From Thamnaconus septentrionalis (taxonomy: Eukaryota; Chordata; Actinopteri; Tetraodontiformes; Monacanthidae), in contig CM020514.1 in NCBI GenBank assembly GCA_009823395.1, positions 6,045,966-6,109,965 on the forward strand: 64,000 bases of DNA, read 5' to 3'. The notes beneath the pieces are model-generated. The model saw only the letters and a list, made by a program, of their open reading frames with translations, ran no database searches and was not told where the DNA came from. This document shows positions 13,540 to 26,176 of the stretch, one piece after another (position 1 is the stretch's first letter; the number at the start of each line of letters is the position of its first letter). A program made the position numbers and the translations under genes.

Positions 13540-16227
13540 TAATGGGCAAATGGGCACGCCCACAACTTTTTTGCTAAAAATTTGACCACATCAGACAAAA
13601 AAGGGCCTTTAAACCAACCAAAAATTAGAACCAGTTTGCAGTGGTATGAATTTTGTGCTCATTTCCGCATTGACAGGCGGTTCATTTTCTTTCTTCAACT
13701 ATTTTACAGATGGCTAAACGATAGAGTGCAGGTTTGTGGCACTTTGGTTCGTTAACCTCCATTTTGAAACCAGAAGCTTTGTACACATTTAGATGCGGTT
13801 AATGGTTGGCCTCTAAATTTTGACAATGATAATGACAATACCTGTTGGAGTTTGGAAAGAACAGATTAAAATCTTCAAGCTGTCATGTAAAGATACCAGT
13901 GCTTAATGCTAAATAAAAAGGACAAGAAACATTTGAATTAATGAGATGAGAAATGCACAAAGTAAACCAAAGTGAGCCTTTAAAGTGAGATGCTTTTTCT
14001 TTTTTCAGTTTTACATGTGTCTTTTTAAAGGAAGACAACTTCAGGATGCTTTTCAGATGTGTTGGTTTATTTCCAGCTCTCATCTGGTCCCGCTTTATTT
14101 ATGTCAAAGCCTGCATCTCACAATCATAATCACTTCCGAGGAAATGAGTAGAATACATTTCTATTTTTAAGAGTTATTATGTATTTTTCTACTAAATACG
14201 GAAACTTGAAAACCCCCGAAAACATTGAATCTTTTTAACCTTGTATACAGCGTTGCATACAGTGGGGAACATGGCTGTCAAGACACACAAAGACGCAGAT
14301 GCTGAAAAAGAGAAGTAGCACAGGAAGTGACTGCGGCCTCACTTGGCCTAGAGAGGCGGTGATGCTCGTACAAACGTTTCATTTCTTCTTGCAGTGGCGC
14401 AGCAGACATTTCTGGCACAGGGTTTCAACCGTGTCTGGTTGTTTTGACAAGCAGGCTGGAGAAAGGCCTTGGATCGGGTCTTCTGAGGAAGATTTCTTTC
14501 AGGTAGGTCAAAACAAAGGTCCATCACATAACCATAAAGCTTTATTAATGTTTTCGGAACAGAATAAGAGCACGCTGACAGGAAAGAGCAGGTAGTCATT
14601 CGATCTTTCGGTCAAAACCAGAAACCCGACAATTTTGATTTTTAGCATTTTTAGCGCCTAATGTGTTTGGCTCTTTAATGTGCAGACTTAGGTCACATTT
14701 ATACAGTACTGTGACAATCAAGTGTGAGTGCAAGTGCGTCGTGGACCTGCTCTGCAAAACTAACTCATCAAAAATAGATTCTTCTTGCTTTTGCAGTTTG
14801 TGACCATTCAGAGCCTACAAAAGAGACTTTTTGATATATATATATATATAAAAATATATATACTTCTCACAGAAGTCACCATAAATACTGACGCGTGACG
14901 TTCATAAATCAAAAGTGATATTAAAAACCCAGCTCCCCCAAATGAAAAAAAAACAAGATGGTTGTTTGCAAGAAGAGTTTCACAAAACCAGAGACATTCA
15001 TCATATACGCACTCTCTTTTGTACCTGAGTGCAATGCTTGACTAAATATATTACTCTGAGCCATTACATGACATTACATTACAACCTACTTGCGAGTTTA
15101 GTGCAAGCGAGATTACAATTGGACAATAACTGCTTAAATTGCAGCACGTGATTGCAATAACTGATGGAAGATATTGCAATATGTTTTCCAAGTGATACCA
15201 TCAAGATGTGGCAACAGAATAGAGAGTGGGGTGAAAAAAACAAAGTCACTGAGGTGAAACGTTTTACAGGAAGTTGTTATTGGGCCCTCTGCAATCTGTT
15301 GTAAACACGACGCTGTGACTGCAGCTAAATACAGAGATTGTATTATTTATTTTATGTGCCACATGCAAATTTAGACTTCAATATCCTGACACGGTACAAA
15401 AAATCTTGCATGTTCGTATGTTCCAATCAAGTCATAACTATGAACTATCGCCCTGCTTGCTTTGGCGTCCATGTAGGAGGTCTTACCGGCGCAACGGCAG
15501 CCCACAACCACAAGAGGCCAATGACATGGGGTAAGGTGTTTTTTTAAGCTTCACTGCCACAGGGCGTTCAGGCTGCTGTTAAACCTTCAGCTTCCAAATG
15601 TTGAAAATGAATTGAACGGGTTATGTAATTTTAGAATAGAGTAAGGATTAAGCGTGTTTAGGTTTATTGTTGTTCATGTTCTCGTTATTGGTATTGCTGT
15701 TATTCTGATTGTGTTGCATAATAATCCATGCCCTGCTAATATAATAATGAATATAACATGGATTGCCTTTGTGCTGATGGTTACATGAGGAGGTTTGAGG
15801 GGCTTTGTTTCTTGGTTCCATGCAGTGACTTCCTGATATTGCTTTCACACCGTAAAAACATATTTGACAAACAAAAAGTTCCTGACTACTGACGTCTTAA
15901 TGTTGTTTGACGTTTTTTAAAAGTCAAACATAAAAAATTACATTCTTATTTTCTCCATAGACACTTGGTTTTAAATATGCAATTGTTCCACTGAGTGCAC
16001 TATAAAGGGTTAAAGAGAAGAAGCTTGAATTAAGCAGCATTTCCAGGAGTTATTGTGTCAAAAAAAGGAACTCAAAAAGCAACATTGGACATTTCTTTAA
16101 AAGCCGCACCGCACTAAAATAGCACCACTTTTTCTGTGTCTTTTTATTGTTCCGTTTAACTGAGCGAAAAACCTCAAATAATTACATCACATGCAATGCT
16201 GTGTGTAGGGGAAGTGGGGATGACAGC

Positions 16228-19200
16228 ATGCAAGGGAGGCTGGGCCGCAGATGGTCTCGCCTGAGTGGCCGCCATCAGTCCAGGGACCCTCCGAGACCCC
16301 CGGCCCAGCAGAACAGACCTCCGGCGGTGCACGACCAACCTCCTCGACAAGGTGTTTGTCCTCTTAAAGGTCTCATAGCAACAAATGTGGCAAGAGATTC
16401 CTTCTCTCCTAATATTATCTGTTTGGCTTGATAGATGACAGACCGGCCCCGGCTTTGGCCCAGGCGCCTCCTCCAGTTCCAGCTCTGCCTTCAGTCACTG
16501 TCAGCCCCCCCACAGCAGTGGCCCCGAAGTGCCCAGACAAAGCCACAAAACCCAAACTGCCACCTCGGCCACTGTCGAAGGTGTTCAGCAGCTCTGACCA
16601 TGGAGCCGCCGTGTTGCAGGTATGTTTTCACTAAAGAATTTAATTTAGCTCCTTTATCATATCATCACCTTATTTTTCAAAAACTTTAACCCTTAGGTTA
16701 AATTTAGGGTTAGGTTTAGGGGGTTAGGGTTAGGGATTAAGGATTGGGGCAGGTGAGGGGTTTGACTGGTGGACCACAATGGGTTCTAATATATGACAGA
16801 GGAGCCGGAGCAGGAGCAGATGGATGGAATGTTTTGGTGAGCCACCTCAGGAGAGAAAAATATATCCTGGGATATGTGGAAAATCTGTTTTAATGTTTAT
16901 TGAAAATGAAAAATAGCATTAGAACAAAGTATCTGTCTTTGAAGCCCCACGGTATTTAGCTCTATATTGAAATGACTCTTAAAACACTGAAAGAAATGAT
17001 CAAATACAGCTATTTTATGACTTATTTACTATAAACATAATTTCTTCAAGTTTGGCGAGCCGGATCAAAAAGGTTAATGGGCCTCGTATGGTCCATTGGC
17101 CACAGCTTGCCCATGCCTGGGTTAGGGGTTGGGGTTACGATTGGGGGGTTAGGGTTAGCTCTCACCGTTAACACAATAAGAAAACTTAGCCAGAGGCCAA
17201 ATCCCTGTTCCCTGTTTGTCTCAAGAGACGTTCGGATACATTTGTTACAAACCCAACAGCGGAGTTTCAATTTTTCCTCAGGGCTTTGACATGTTCCGCG
17301 GAGACAAGACCCTCTGTGACGTCGTTCTGATTCCAGGAGACAGCGAAGAAACTTTCCTCGTCCACAGAGTCATTATGGCTTCATCCAGTGACTATTTCAA
17401 GGCCATGTTCACAGGTACGTCCAATGGTGGCTAGGGAAAAAAAAAAAAAAACACACATTAGGGAGTGATTTGGAACACAGTGCATGTCTTTACGAGAAAT
17501 AATGTAAAAATGTTTTTTAAATACAGGGGTGGAAAACAATTGTGAAAGAAATTGCAAAATGACATAACCGCAAGGGAAGTATGATTGCATTACATCAGCT
17601 GAGTGGATGTTGAAATGTTTTGGATACAGACTACTACAGTGGAAGTAGTAGGAGTTGAAACTTTGCAGCACGCACTGCAGTGTACTTTCACTTTGCCACG
17701 AAGGCAAGTGGGGGAAAGGGGAAGTACAACAAAAGAAATTACCATATAACAACGTTTTTATGCCAAAGTTTAAACCCTTTGCTGTGCTCGCCCCAAAGTC
17801 CTTCAGTATCAGCAGGGCAGCTTTGAATCTTGCTGACGCAGCCCCCTATTGCCGCATTTGGCTAAAATAACACTAATCTTTTCAAGTGATGCAAATTCAC
17901 CGTTGTCCTCCCTTTCTGCTGGCTCCTCGTTGTCCTTGTTCAGGAGGCATGAGAGAGCAGGAGATGAAGGAGATCAAGCTGCACGGGGTCACCAAGTTGG
18001 GTTTGAAGAACATCATCGATTTCATTTACACTTCCAAAGTCAGCCTGGACATGGGTAATCTCCAGGACACGCTGGAGGCGGCCAACTTTCTGCAGGTCAT
18101 GCCTGTTCTGAGGTTCTGCAACGAGCTGCTGAGCAATGAGGTGAGGCTTTTGTTTTGTTTTCTTTTTCTTTTTTTTTTAATGGCTTCCACCGTCCGATAT
18201 TGCGGTAGCTCGTTATTGAAGGTTGCCACGGGTCACCTTTAGCTGCTCTGAAGGTGCAGCTCATTAGGCTGTGGATTTCCTTTGGGTGTCTCACTGTCCT
18301 TAGACACCCTTGCCCTCAGTGGCAATTAATCGAGAAAATGAAAGGCATGCGTGAGTTACTGTGTTTTGCTGCTTGTTAAAAGTCAGCCTGGGAAAGACAG
18401 TTGCAGACAGTCATTTTCGAACATTTTTCTCCTTCATGCAGATCACCATTGATAACTGTGTGGAGGTCGAGCAAATTGCCAAGGACTTGCTTCTGGCGGA
18501 CCTGCTGCAGAATATAGGTGAGTGTTATAAAAAAAAACAACAACAAACTCTATTGTAGCTATTGTAGCTGTATCATACATTAAAATTCATCAGTCAATCA
18601 GTCTTCAAGTCACAGAAATTTGGTTCAAACCAAATAGCAGGAAAATTGAAAATGTTACCAGCTTGCAAAAACCAAAACCAACATGACTGCTCCCCCTGGT
18701 GACTGGTTGCCGTATACATCGAAATACATCTTCTAATGCGTTCTCTCTTTTGTCTGTCTTTTTTAAAAGAAAAAAAAGCAAAGTAGCATTACATAGTTGT
18801 GGGGTTTTTATTCTTCTTACTTAGCCACGTTTGTGAGCCAAAACCTGCCGGCGCTGGTCAAGTGTGGCCGCTACCTGCACCTATCCGAGACCACCATGAC
18901 CAACATGCTTGCAAGCAACTCCCTGAAAAGTTTCTCTGAGATGGAGCTCTACCGCATCGCAAGGGGGTGGCTGGAGTACGACACCCCCAACCGCCGCTCC
19001 TCCGTCCACGCCTTGATGCGCCACATTCGCTTCCCCCTGATGAGCCCCAGCGAGCTGATCCAGATCTCCCAGGACGACGAGGAGGGAGGCCAGCCCATGA
19101 TGCGCTCTGAGACGGCCTGCGTCAACCTGCTGCTGGAGGCCAGCAACTACCAGATGATGCCCTTCATGCAGCCGGGCCTTCAAACGGATCGGACGCAGAT

Positions 19201-20773
19201 TCGCTCAGACGCCACGCACATTCTGGCCTTGGGCGGCGTGATGAGGCAGCAGCTGGTGGTGAGCCGCGAGCTGAGGCTGTACGACGAAACCACGGACCAC
19301 TGGAAGGCCCTGAAGCCCATGGAGGAGCCGCGCTATCAGCACGGCGTGGCGCTGCTGGGTGGTTTCCTCTTCATCGTTGGAGGTCAGTGACGGCAACCAT
19401 TCACGGTGTTCTTTCACTCGTTTCATGGTTTTTACTTCATTTGGATGCTAAAATACGCCAACACAGTAGTTTAGAGGTAGAGCGTCCTCAATGATGCTGC
19501 GAGGTTGTGGGTTACATTCCTGGCCAGGTCACAACAAAGACTATTAAAACGGTAGCCATTCCCTTCTTGGCACTCGGTATTTGGGGTTGGACATCGCCGG
19601 AGGGAAGCTCGCCGTTCCTTCAGGGGACGGGTCCGATGCCGAGGACAAATTTCACATCCTTTTATTTTAACCAGAAATGTAGACAATTTAACACCTTTTG
19701 ACCTTACAGGCCAGAGTACCTACGACACCAAGGGCAAGACGGCCATAGACAGCGCCTACCGCTACGACCCGCGCTTCGACAAGTGGCTTCAGATTGCCTC
19801 GCTCAACGAGAAGAGGACCTTCTTCCACCTCAGCGCTCTGGCGGGAAAGCTGTTTGCAGTTGGCGGACGGAATGCCTCAGGAGAAATTGGTAAGGCACGA
19901 CTGTTTCCTGTTCCCTATATCTCCCAGTTCTGTTTGATTTGTCTCTCTGTTGTTACATCAACCTGCCTATGGGCAAGAGATAAATTAGCTGTGGTCTTGA
20001 ATCCGGTATATTTACATGTTCCAAAGTCCAAATGTTCACCAATACGCACTGTCCCTATTCTAAATAAGTGAATAGAATAAATAAACAGAACACTGTCCTT
20101 GTATATGATTAAGAACCTTGGTCAGAACGGATGAGGAAGACGAGGAAGATAGTTTGGGCTGTGCCAGTATCGTCAGGTTTGACTGAAGTGCTTTGATGTC
20201 TACGGAAACGTCTGGTGGTTGCAAACCGCAGGACTTCCAGTAGAAATGTGTGGCATGTTTTTCTTTTTGTAATCTGTAAAAACAGCAGTGCGCTTGTGCC
20301 CTGCTCTCCCACACAGCTCCGGTTGTGTCTGTTTCACTCACCTCAGAATTCCAAATTCAGAGCTTGAAATTGACGTCTTCTTATCCACGCAATAATCAGA
20401 CCAAGAAAATGGTGCAATGCATTATGGATTTAACTGAGTTATGAATTTGGGGAAATGACATTGGATTGTGCATTCTTTGGTGGGTTTTTAATGTAGCCAG
20501 CTCCAAGTTGTGAAAATCAGACTTCAGGTGGGTGATAATTGAGAATGTAACGAAGAGCAAAATTGTAGTATGTTTTAAAGTTTCCGTGTGGGAGGACTTG
20601 GGAGAAATGCAAAGAAAAACAAAAGTCGACTGAGAGACAAAAACAGCTGATCAATAACTAAAATCCACCTAGCATTTACGCATATTGCAGCATTTCTGTG
20701 TTGAACTGAACTTTATTGCCATAAGTTTGTTTTCCTGTGTAATAAATATATCCTATGGACCAATAACATAATA

Positions 20774-20842
<69 letters not shown>

Positions 20843-23262
20843 CATCGTGATTTTTACATGACTACTTAAGCCCAGAAAAAACAACACAGAAAACTAAAAA
20901 CTACAAATAAAGCAATAATCATGATCCTCTCTGCTGCTAACGTCAAACCATCTCTTCCCATGCGTCATCTCCCATCAGATACGGTGGAGTGCTACAACTT
21001 GAAGAAGAACGAGTGGAGCCTTGTGAAGAACATGTATGAGCCTCACTATGGACATGCCGGCACGGTGCACGGGGACCTCATGTACATTTCAGGTGATCTA
21101 ACGACGACAGGCAGCCTGCCTTTTGTTGCGTTGCGTCTTACGTTTGTGTCATGAGCACGTTTGCTTGCGCAATGAGTATGATGAAGAAATGAGATAGGAG
21201 ATAGAGGAACCAAGTCGCCTTGCTGTATGAAAAGTAACTGACAGAATGCATGTAGGCTACATACACTCTGCATTAGATGGTTCAAAGCTTTAAACACTGT
21301 TTTGTTAAACGTAAAGGAGAATAATGGAGTTCCTTTTTTTAACCGCAATAGAAATACCGTCATTTAGGGGAACACATCAACTGTCCAATCGCTGGTGCAT
21401 ATGCGAGTTCCAGATACTCTATTTACTTAGAAACTTTGCAACCACATGAACCAGTCTCACGCACAAGGAACGTCCCTTGCAGTTAAAAGCCCACTCGGCT
21501 GACCTTTCTGAAAACCACTTCCTGTTCGGCAGCTCGCTCTCTTTCAGCTCAGCCCAGCTCAGCTCAGCGTGGCTCGGCTCAAGCAGGTTTCTCGTCAACC
21601 TGGGACGGGAAAGCGGTTTTGCAGTTTGTAAGCAGTGGCAGTGTCTGCAGCCCCAGATAAACAGGAAACACAAGAGCTGATGTAGACACGGCTCTCAGGG
21701 CCATGGTCAGGGGGGGGGCATAATTTAGAAATTCAGTGTAACACCTTTGAAGTGTTTGTTTAAAGATCTGCTGTTGTTTTTTTCATCTTTAGTAAGACTA
21801 CATCAGGGAAACCTTGTCTTGACCATCCAAAAACACTCCACTGATCCCATAAACGCAGTATCTTTAGCTCTCTGTTGGTAGCTTACTGCAAAAACACATT
21901 GCTGGATCTCCCGCATGTTCTGAGAGGGCGGAACCAAAATTTGATTAGGGGTATTGTTTCTGAAGGGCTATAAGCGATGTTTCATCGTCCCTTGCAACAT
22001 CACTAAAGTCTATCTTTAGTATAAATGGAGGAAGAGAAATTATTTCTGAACTTCAGAGAGGGAGTGCCGTCTCTGAAGTTCAGTGAAAGACTGCGACACA
22101 CTGTTAGAAACACTGGTCAAGGTCGCTTTTTGTGTTACAGTAACACCAATGTCAAAATGATACAACAAAATGTGACTCATAGTTTCCCCCAGCCCGAGAC
22201 TGTCGCTGGTTCATCTGAAAATATTTGTTACTAATACTTCGCAGTGTATACCACATCCATACATACATACATTTTGTTTTAAGACCCAACGCACAACTTT
22301 ATGCCTCTGTTTTTCACACAGTTAAGCACATTTTTAATCTTAGGTGTGAGGAAAGGAATATTTCAGACAATATCAAGGTTTCTTTATTTGTACAGAGGGG
22401 AAACTCTGTTTTAAATTGCATTCACCGAACAAAGTCATAGGACGATCTTACAAGAGAATGACGAAGAAGAATCAGCATAAGTCTTCATCACATGCTTTTA
22501 CTATTCAGCCTTAGAATTAGTGTTGCCAACTTTCATTCAGAAAAATAAAGGATGCCTCCCACAGTGCCCGAGGCCATGACCATCACAGGCCAGTAGCTCG
22601 CCAGTTATGTTCATTAAAAACTGAAAATGGGGTTTCAGAAAAGTATATGGTTCACATAGTTTGAACTGCGTTTTTACCAATAGACATTGGCAATAAGAGC
22701 AAAGCTATTGCTGCCTTTTGGGACCACAAAACTGCAGCTTGAACTCTCCGTATGATACTTCTCCTGCACAGGGGGGATCACCCGCGACACGTTCCAAAAG
22801 GAGCTCTGGTGCTACGACCCCAGCACCAACACGTGGAGCCGGCGGGCCGACATGATGGAGCTGCGCGGCCTGCACTGCATGTGCACCGTCGGCGACCGGC
22901 TGTACGTGATGGGCGGGAACCACTTCCGAGGCAGCAGCGACTACGACGACGTGCTGGGCTGCGAGTACTACAGCCCGGCGAGCGACCAGTGGACGGCGGT
23001 GTCGCCGATGCCGCGCGGCCAAAGCGACGTGGGCGTGACGACATTCAACGGGCACATCTACGTGGTGGGAGGCTACTCCTGGAACAGCAGGTGCATGGTG
23101 GACATCGTGCAGCGCTACGACCCGGAGCGGGACGTCTGGGACCGGGTGTTCAACGTGCTGGAGCCCCTCGGCGGGATCCGGGCCTGCACCATGACCGTGC
23201 ACGTGCCCGAGGGCGCGGTGGGCGAGGCTCAGATACAGGAGTGCCCGCTGCCCACGGATTAG
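16228..23262 (+). CDS. BTB-BACK-Kelch protein, KLHL9/13-like, 9 coding exons
   Basis: A predicted substrate adaptor for a Cullin-3 ubiquitin ligase. Exons: 16228-16351, 16435-16619, 17282-17414, 17944-18140, 18442-18517, 18825-19382, 19710-19889, 20979-21092 and 22772-23262, giving 685 residues. The first ~100 residues are Pro/Arg-rich and probably disordered. The BTB domain starts near residue 104 ([26 protein letters not shown]), BACK follows from about 230, and six Kelch repeats run from about 373 with GG motifs. The VLQ-GF junction across intron 2 matches the usual BTB lead-in and supports exon 2. Stretches such as [19 protein letters not shown] and [12 protein letters not shown] are close to KLHL9/KLHL13, but the paralogue is unresolved. 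The start is provisional: the frame stays open upstream of 16228 and an earlier exon could exist. Confidence 0.88.
16688..16745 (+). repeat. Degenerate interstitial telomere-like repeat
   Basis: Several TTAGGG-like units (GGGTTAGG, TTTAGGG, GGTTAGGG) occur in intron 2 of the BTB-Kelch gene. They are imperfect, as in old interstitial telomeric tracts. Confidence 0.7.
17117..17159 (+). repeat. Second degenerate telomere-like repeat
   Basis: GGGTTAGGGG, GGGGTTA and GGTTAGGGTTAG units lie in the same intron, about 400 bases after the first tract. Confidence 0.7.
19462..19650 (+). mobile_element. tRNA-derived SINE fragment
   Basis: The segment begins with a tRNA-like head. An A-box-like stretch (TAGTTTAGAGGTAGAGCG) and a B-box-like stretch (GGTTGTGGGTTACATTCC) are spaced as in a tRNA. 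A body typical of dispersed fish SINEs follows (CTTGGCACTCGGTATTTGGG). It lies in intron 6 of the BTB-Kelch gene in sense orientation. The family name is not resolved. Confidence 0.65.
20775..20842. repeat. (ATT)n microsatellite
   Basis: About 22 TTA/ATT units in intron 7 of the BTB-Kelch gene. Confidence 0.95.
21093..22771. other. Large last intron of the BTB-Kelch gene
   Basis: About 1.7 kb without a supported exon. It contains GCTCAGC-type repeats near 21545-21580 and a segment near 21895-22000 that shares a GGGCGGA(A)CC-like motif with the dispersed repeats seen at 39-46 kb. Confidence 0.5.
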
Positions 23263-23701
23263 CATTAGCTGGTCCACCACCAACTAAAAAAACAAGACTA
23301 CCAAAGACGTGTTTCTCACGATTTTGTCACAGTCGGTCACAGGGAAACTGGCATGTGAGTTGAACCAGAGCTTGTGTGCGTTTGTGGTGAGACAAGTGTT
23401 GGGGGGGAAAGAGAGAACAGGAAAGGCTGTGTAGTGGGAGATAGAAAGACAAGCTCCAGGTGCAAGCCTTGAGCAGTTCGACACCAGTAAAGCTTTATGG
23501 TAAACTTTACCATGCCATTTTATGCCCTTTTCATTTCATGCACTTATGCTTTGTTCATTTAGACAGCAGACGGATTTATATTTGCTTTATCTACACTATA
23601 TTTCTACTTGCTGATGAAAACAAACCTTTGGTCACCATGTATGCCATGGAAATGGAAATGTTCCAGTTTTTATAAGAATAGTGTGAGCTATCTGTACTAT
23701 C

Positions 23702-23707
23702 ATTAAA
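23702..23707 (+). terminator. Candidate ATTAAA polyadenylation signal
   Basis: ATTAAA lies about 440 bases past the BTB-Kelch stop, followed by a GT-rich stretch near 23728-23735. It is a plausible 3' end signal but not unique. Confidence 0.35.
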
Positions 23708-25920
23708 TAAGGATTGTCAGCGTCCATAGTGTGTTTATTCATATGTCTTTGGAGACATTTTGGCAGTGGTCTCAGAGGACAAACATGCCTTGTTCTTTCA
23801 AAAAGGAAACTTCCCTCAAGCGCGAAGTAACATTTTAAGCCACAGTTTTGCTGAAGGTCACATGAACAAGGACATTGCTCTAATTAAAAGTGTAGTAAAA
23901 CAAAAAACCTCTAATTTTGGTTGAGAAGGCCAGTACTTCTTCATTGGATGGCATACTTTATGGACTCAAACTCTGTTAACCCTTTATTGAGCATGTGGTG
24001 AAATGATACAATATTAAAAATATAAAATCCAGAGTGTAAATAGCGGTTTTAAGAAGATCGTTTTTCATGAGTGACTTTTAAGAATTGTTTCCATACACAC
24101 TTCCTCACCCAATTAAACTTTCTGAAAGTTGTCTTTGTTCTTCTTTTAATATGTATGTAAAATTACAAGAGAATAGAGACTATTAAGATTATGAAAGCAT
24201 TAATTTCTTTTTGGACATCAGTCATGAGGAACTTCTCATTCGTGATGATATATTGTAAAAACAACTTTAGAAAATAACTGCATAGAGCCAAGAAGCAAAG
24301 CAACTGTCTATATCATGTTTATTACTATTGGGCTAATTAGAATAAGATGCCCCTGGAAATGACCAGATATGGTACTGTACACTATAAAGGGATAAACTAT
24401 AGAAGAAAAAGAAAGACAAGGCAGATACAGATTAATCTCCCAACAGATTATAAAATGTATCTTTTCATTCTTCTGTTGATCCACTTTCTAGGTAGTGTGT
24501 GTGCCGAAATGCACAGCTATGGAAATTAGTAGCTGTGCATCACTAGTATCTCTCCCAGCTTTAGTGACAACAACCCACAGCAAGCGGCCTTGATTTTGCG
24601 TTGTTTCAAACAAGTTCAAGGAGGCCACGAGGGGCCTGCGGGGGAGCGCTTCATTATAACTGAGACGGTCGTAACATGGCGTTTAACACCAGTTTCCACA
24701 CTTACTCTTTGATACATCTCATACAAGTGAGTGATGAGGAATTCCACCCTTGAGACTTCAACCTTGCGACTTGCAGATAAGACAGCGCTGAGCGCTGACA
24801 CGCACGTCTCCATCAAGGGCAACAGATAACAAGCAGCAGACGGTACAAGACTGTGGAACGCTTGATGTATTCCTCAAATCTCTGAGCGCAATTATATAGA
24901 ACCACATTAAATGGCACTAGAGCAATTTTAACTGGAAATGAATTGATCACTGACGTAAGCAGCTAAAGGCCTGCCTGACAATTAAAGCCACATTTAAAGC
25001 TGTGGGACCTTTCTGAAACACTGGTGACCCTTATTAAAAGGGCACTCGTCAAAAACCATGAAATATTCTGGCTTTTCACCGCAGAAGCACACGGAAAAGT
25101 ATTCTTTTCAAGAGCAAAGCAAGCCTGATGTGATCACCACGCTGGTGGAGAAATATTCGAACCACGTGGTGATATCTCTTTGAGATGTTCCATCATGTTT
25201 CTAATACTTAGCCAAGGTAATCGTGTAGTTGGACTTCAAGTGCATCATTTGGTTTGGTGAATTATACACAGTTGTTTTCTCCAAACGTGTCTCTTCTGGA
25301 GTGAAAAAATACTGTTCTTCTTCCACCTTTCAGAAAACATGTCAGAAGAAAAAGAGGCGGGATTCATACTGGAGTGCAGCCAACCACACCATCACAATCA
25401 AGACTGTTTGACCTCTCTTTTGCAGGTGTATAGTACTTTGCCGCCAAATTCTCCAAACTAGTGCCTTACTTCTGTGGCTTGGACCACTTTTCACAATGAG
25501 TTTGTTCGAATGCTGAATTTTGTGCAAATCCGGCACGATCGCATAACATGGGGCACCAACACCTCACCGATACCATTCTGAACTTAATGACGCCCGGAAG
25601 GTTCAGCAAAGCATCAAGTTTACCAGGAAGTCAAACCAACCAAACGAAGAGCTAAATGTGAAGCTTTTAATAACTACAGGGTGCTCCACAGAAGGGAAGA
25701 TACATGAAAGACATGGAATGACCAGTAAATGGAAGCTTTGAACTCTTAGAAATTATCGCGCAAAACAAAGAATCTGACATTTACGTGCAAATTGTGATGC
25801 TGACCTAATCTATGCCTTTAGTTTCTAAAAGCTACAAAAACCGCCGCCTTCGGCTTTCTCTGTCACATGCTGGCTCTGCCCACAATTTTTCTCCCCCAGT
25901 TATCTCAACAGCAGCTGTCC
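23708..25920. other. Intergenic region before hsd3b
   Basis: AT-rich DNA between the BTB-Kelch gene and the hsd3b promoter. No exon, RNA gene or clear mobile element is recognised. The short open frames match nothing I know. Confidence 0.5.
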
Positions 25921-25926
25921 TTGGCA

Positions 25927-25933
25927 TATAAAG
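25927..25933 (+). promoter_or_regulatory. TATA box, candidate hsd3b promoter
   Basis: TATAAAG is preceded by a pyrimidine-rich stretch and lies about 250 bases upstream of the hsd3b ATG at 26177. A start site near 25957 would give an uninterrupted leader of about 220 bases. CTAAGGTCA, close to an SF-1/NR5A half-site, occurs at about 26087-26095. That is downstream of the predicted start, so its role is doubtful. Confidence 0.5.
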
Positions 25934-26176
25934 TACTCCAGCCCACTACCAGTCTCCAGAAAATACCTCCTGCCTTCAAGTAAGAGCAGCCCAGTTCTCC
26001 TCTGCCGCCTTCCCCTGACCGAATCGCAGCATTCTTCTTCTTTCAAAGAAAGTACTTGGAATTGAGGAAAGGAACCGAGCTTGAGCCTAAGGTCATTTTT
26101 TTCCTCTTTCCTCTCTCTCGTCTTCCGAGAAGTCTTCTTTTATTCCGCAATTTCACCGAGGGGTAATCGGCCTGCA

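Larger units (their letters stand above)
12878..16227. other. Intergenic region between hao2 and the BTB-Kelch gene
   Basis: Contains the hao2 3' UTR, the fold-back repeat, and a short TA run near 14837-14865. No further coding exon is supported. An untranslated leader exon of the following gene could lie here. Confidence 0.55.

Noticed and set aside
16228..23262. Assignment as KLHL26, KLHL22 or KLHL36
   Set aside because: Kelch and BACK segments remembered for those proteins match much less well than KLHL9/13.
22705..23363. Long alternative frames over the last BTB-Kelch exon
   Set aside because: GC-rich shadows. The sense frame continues the Kelch repeats.
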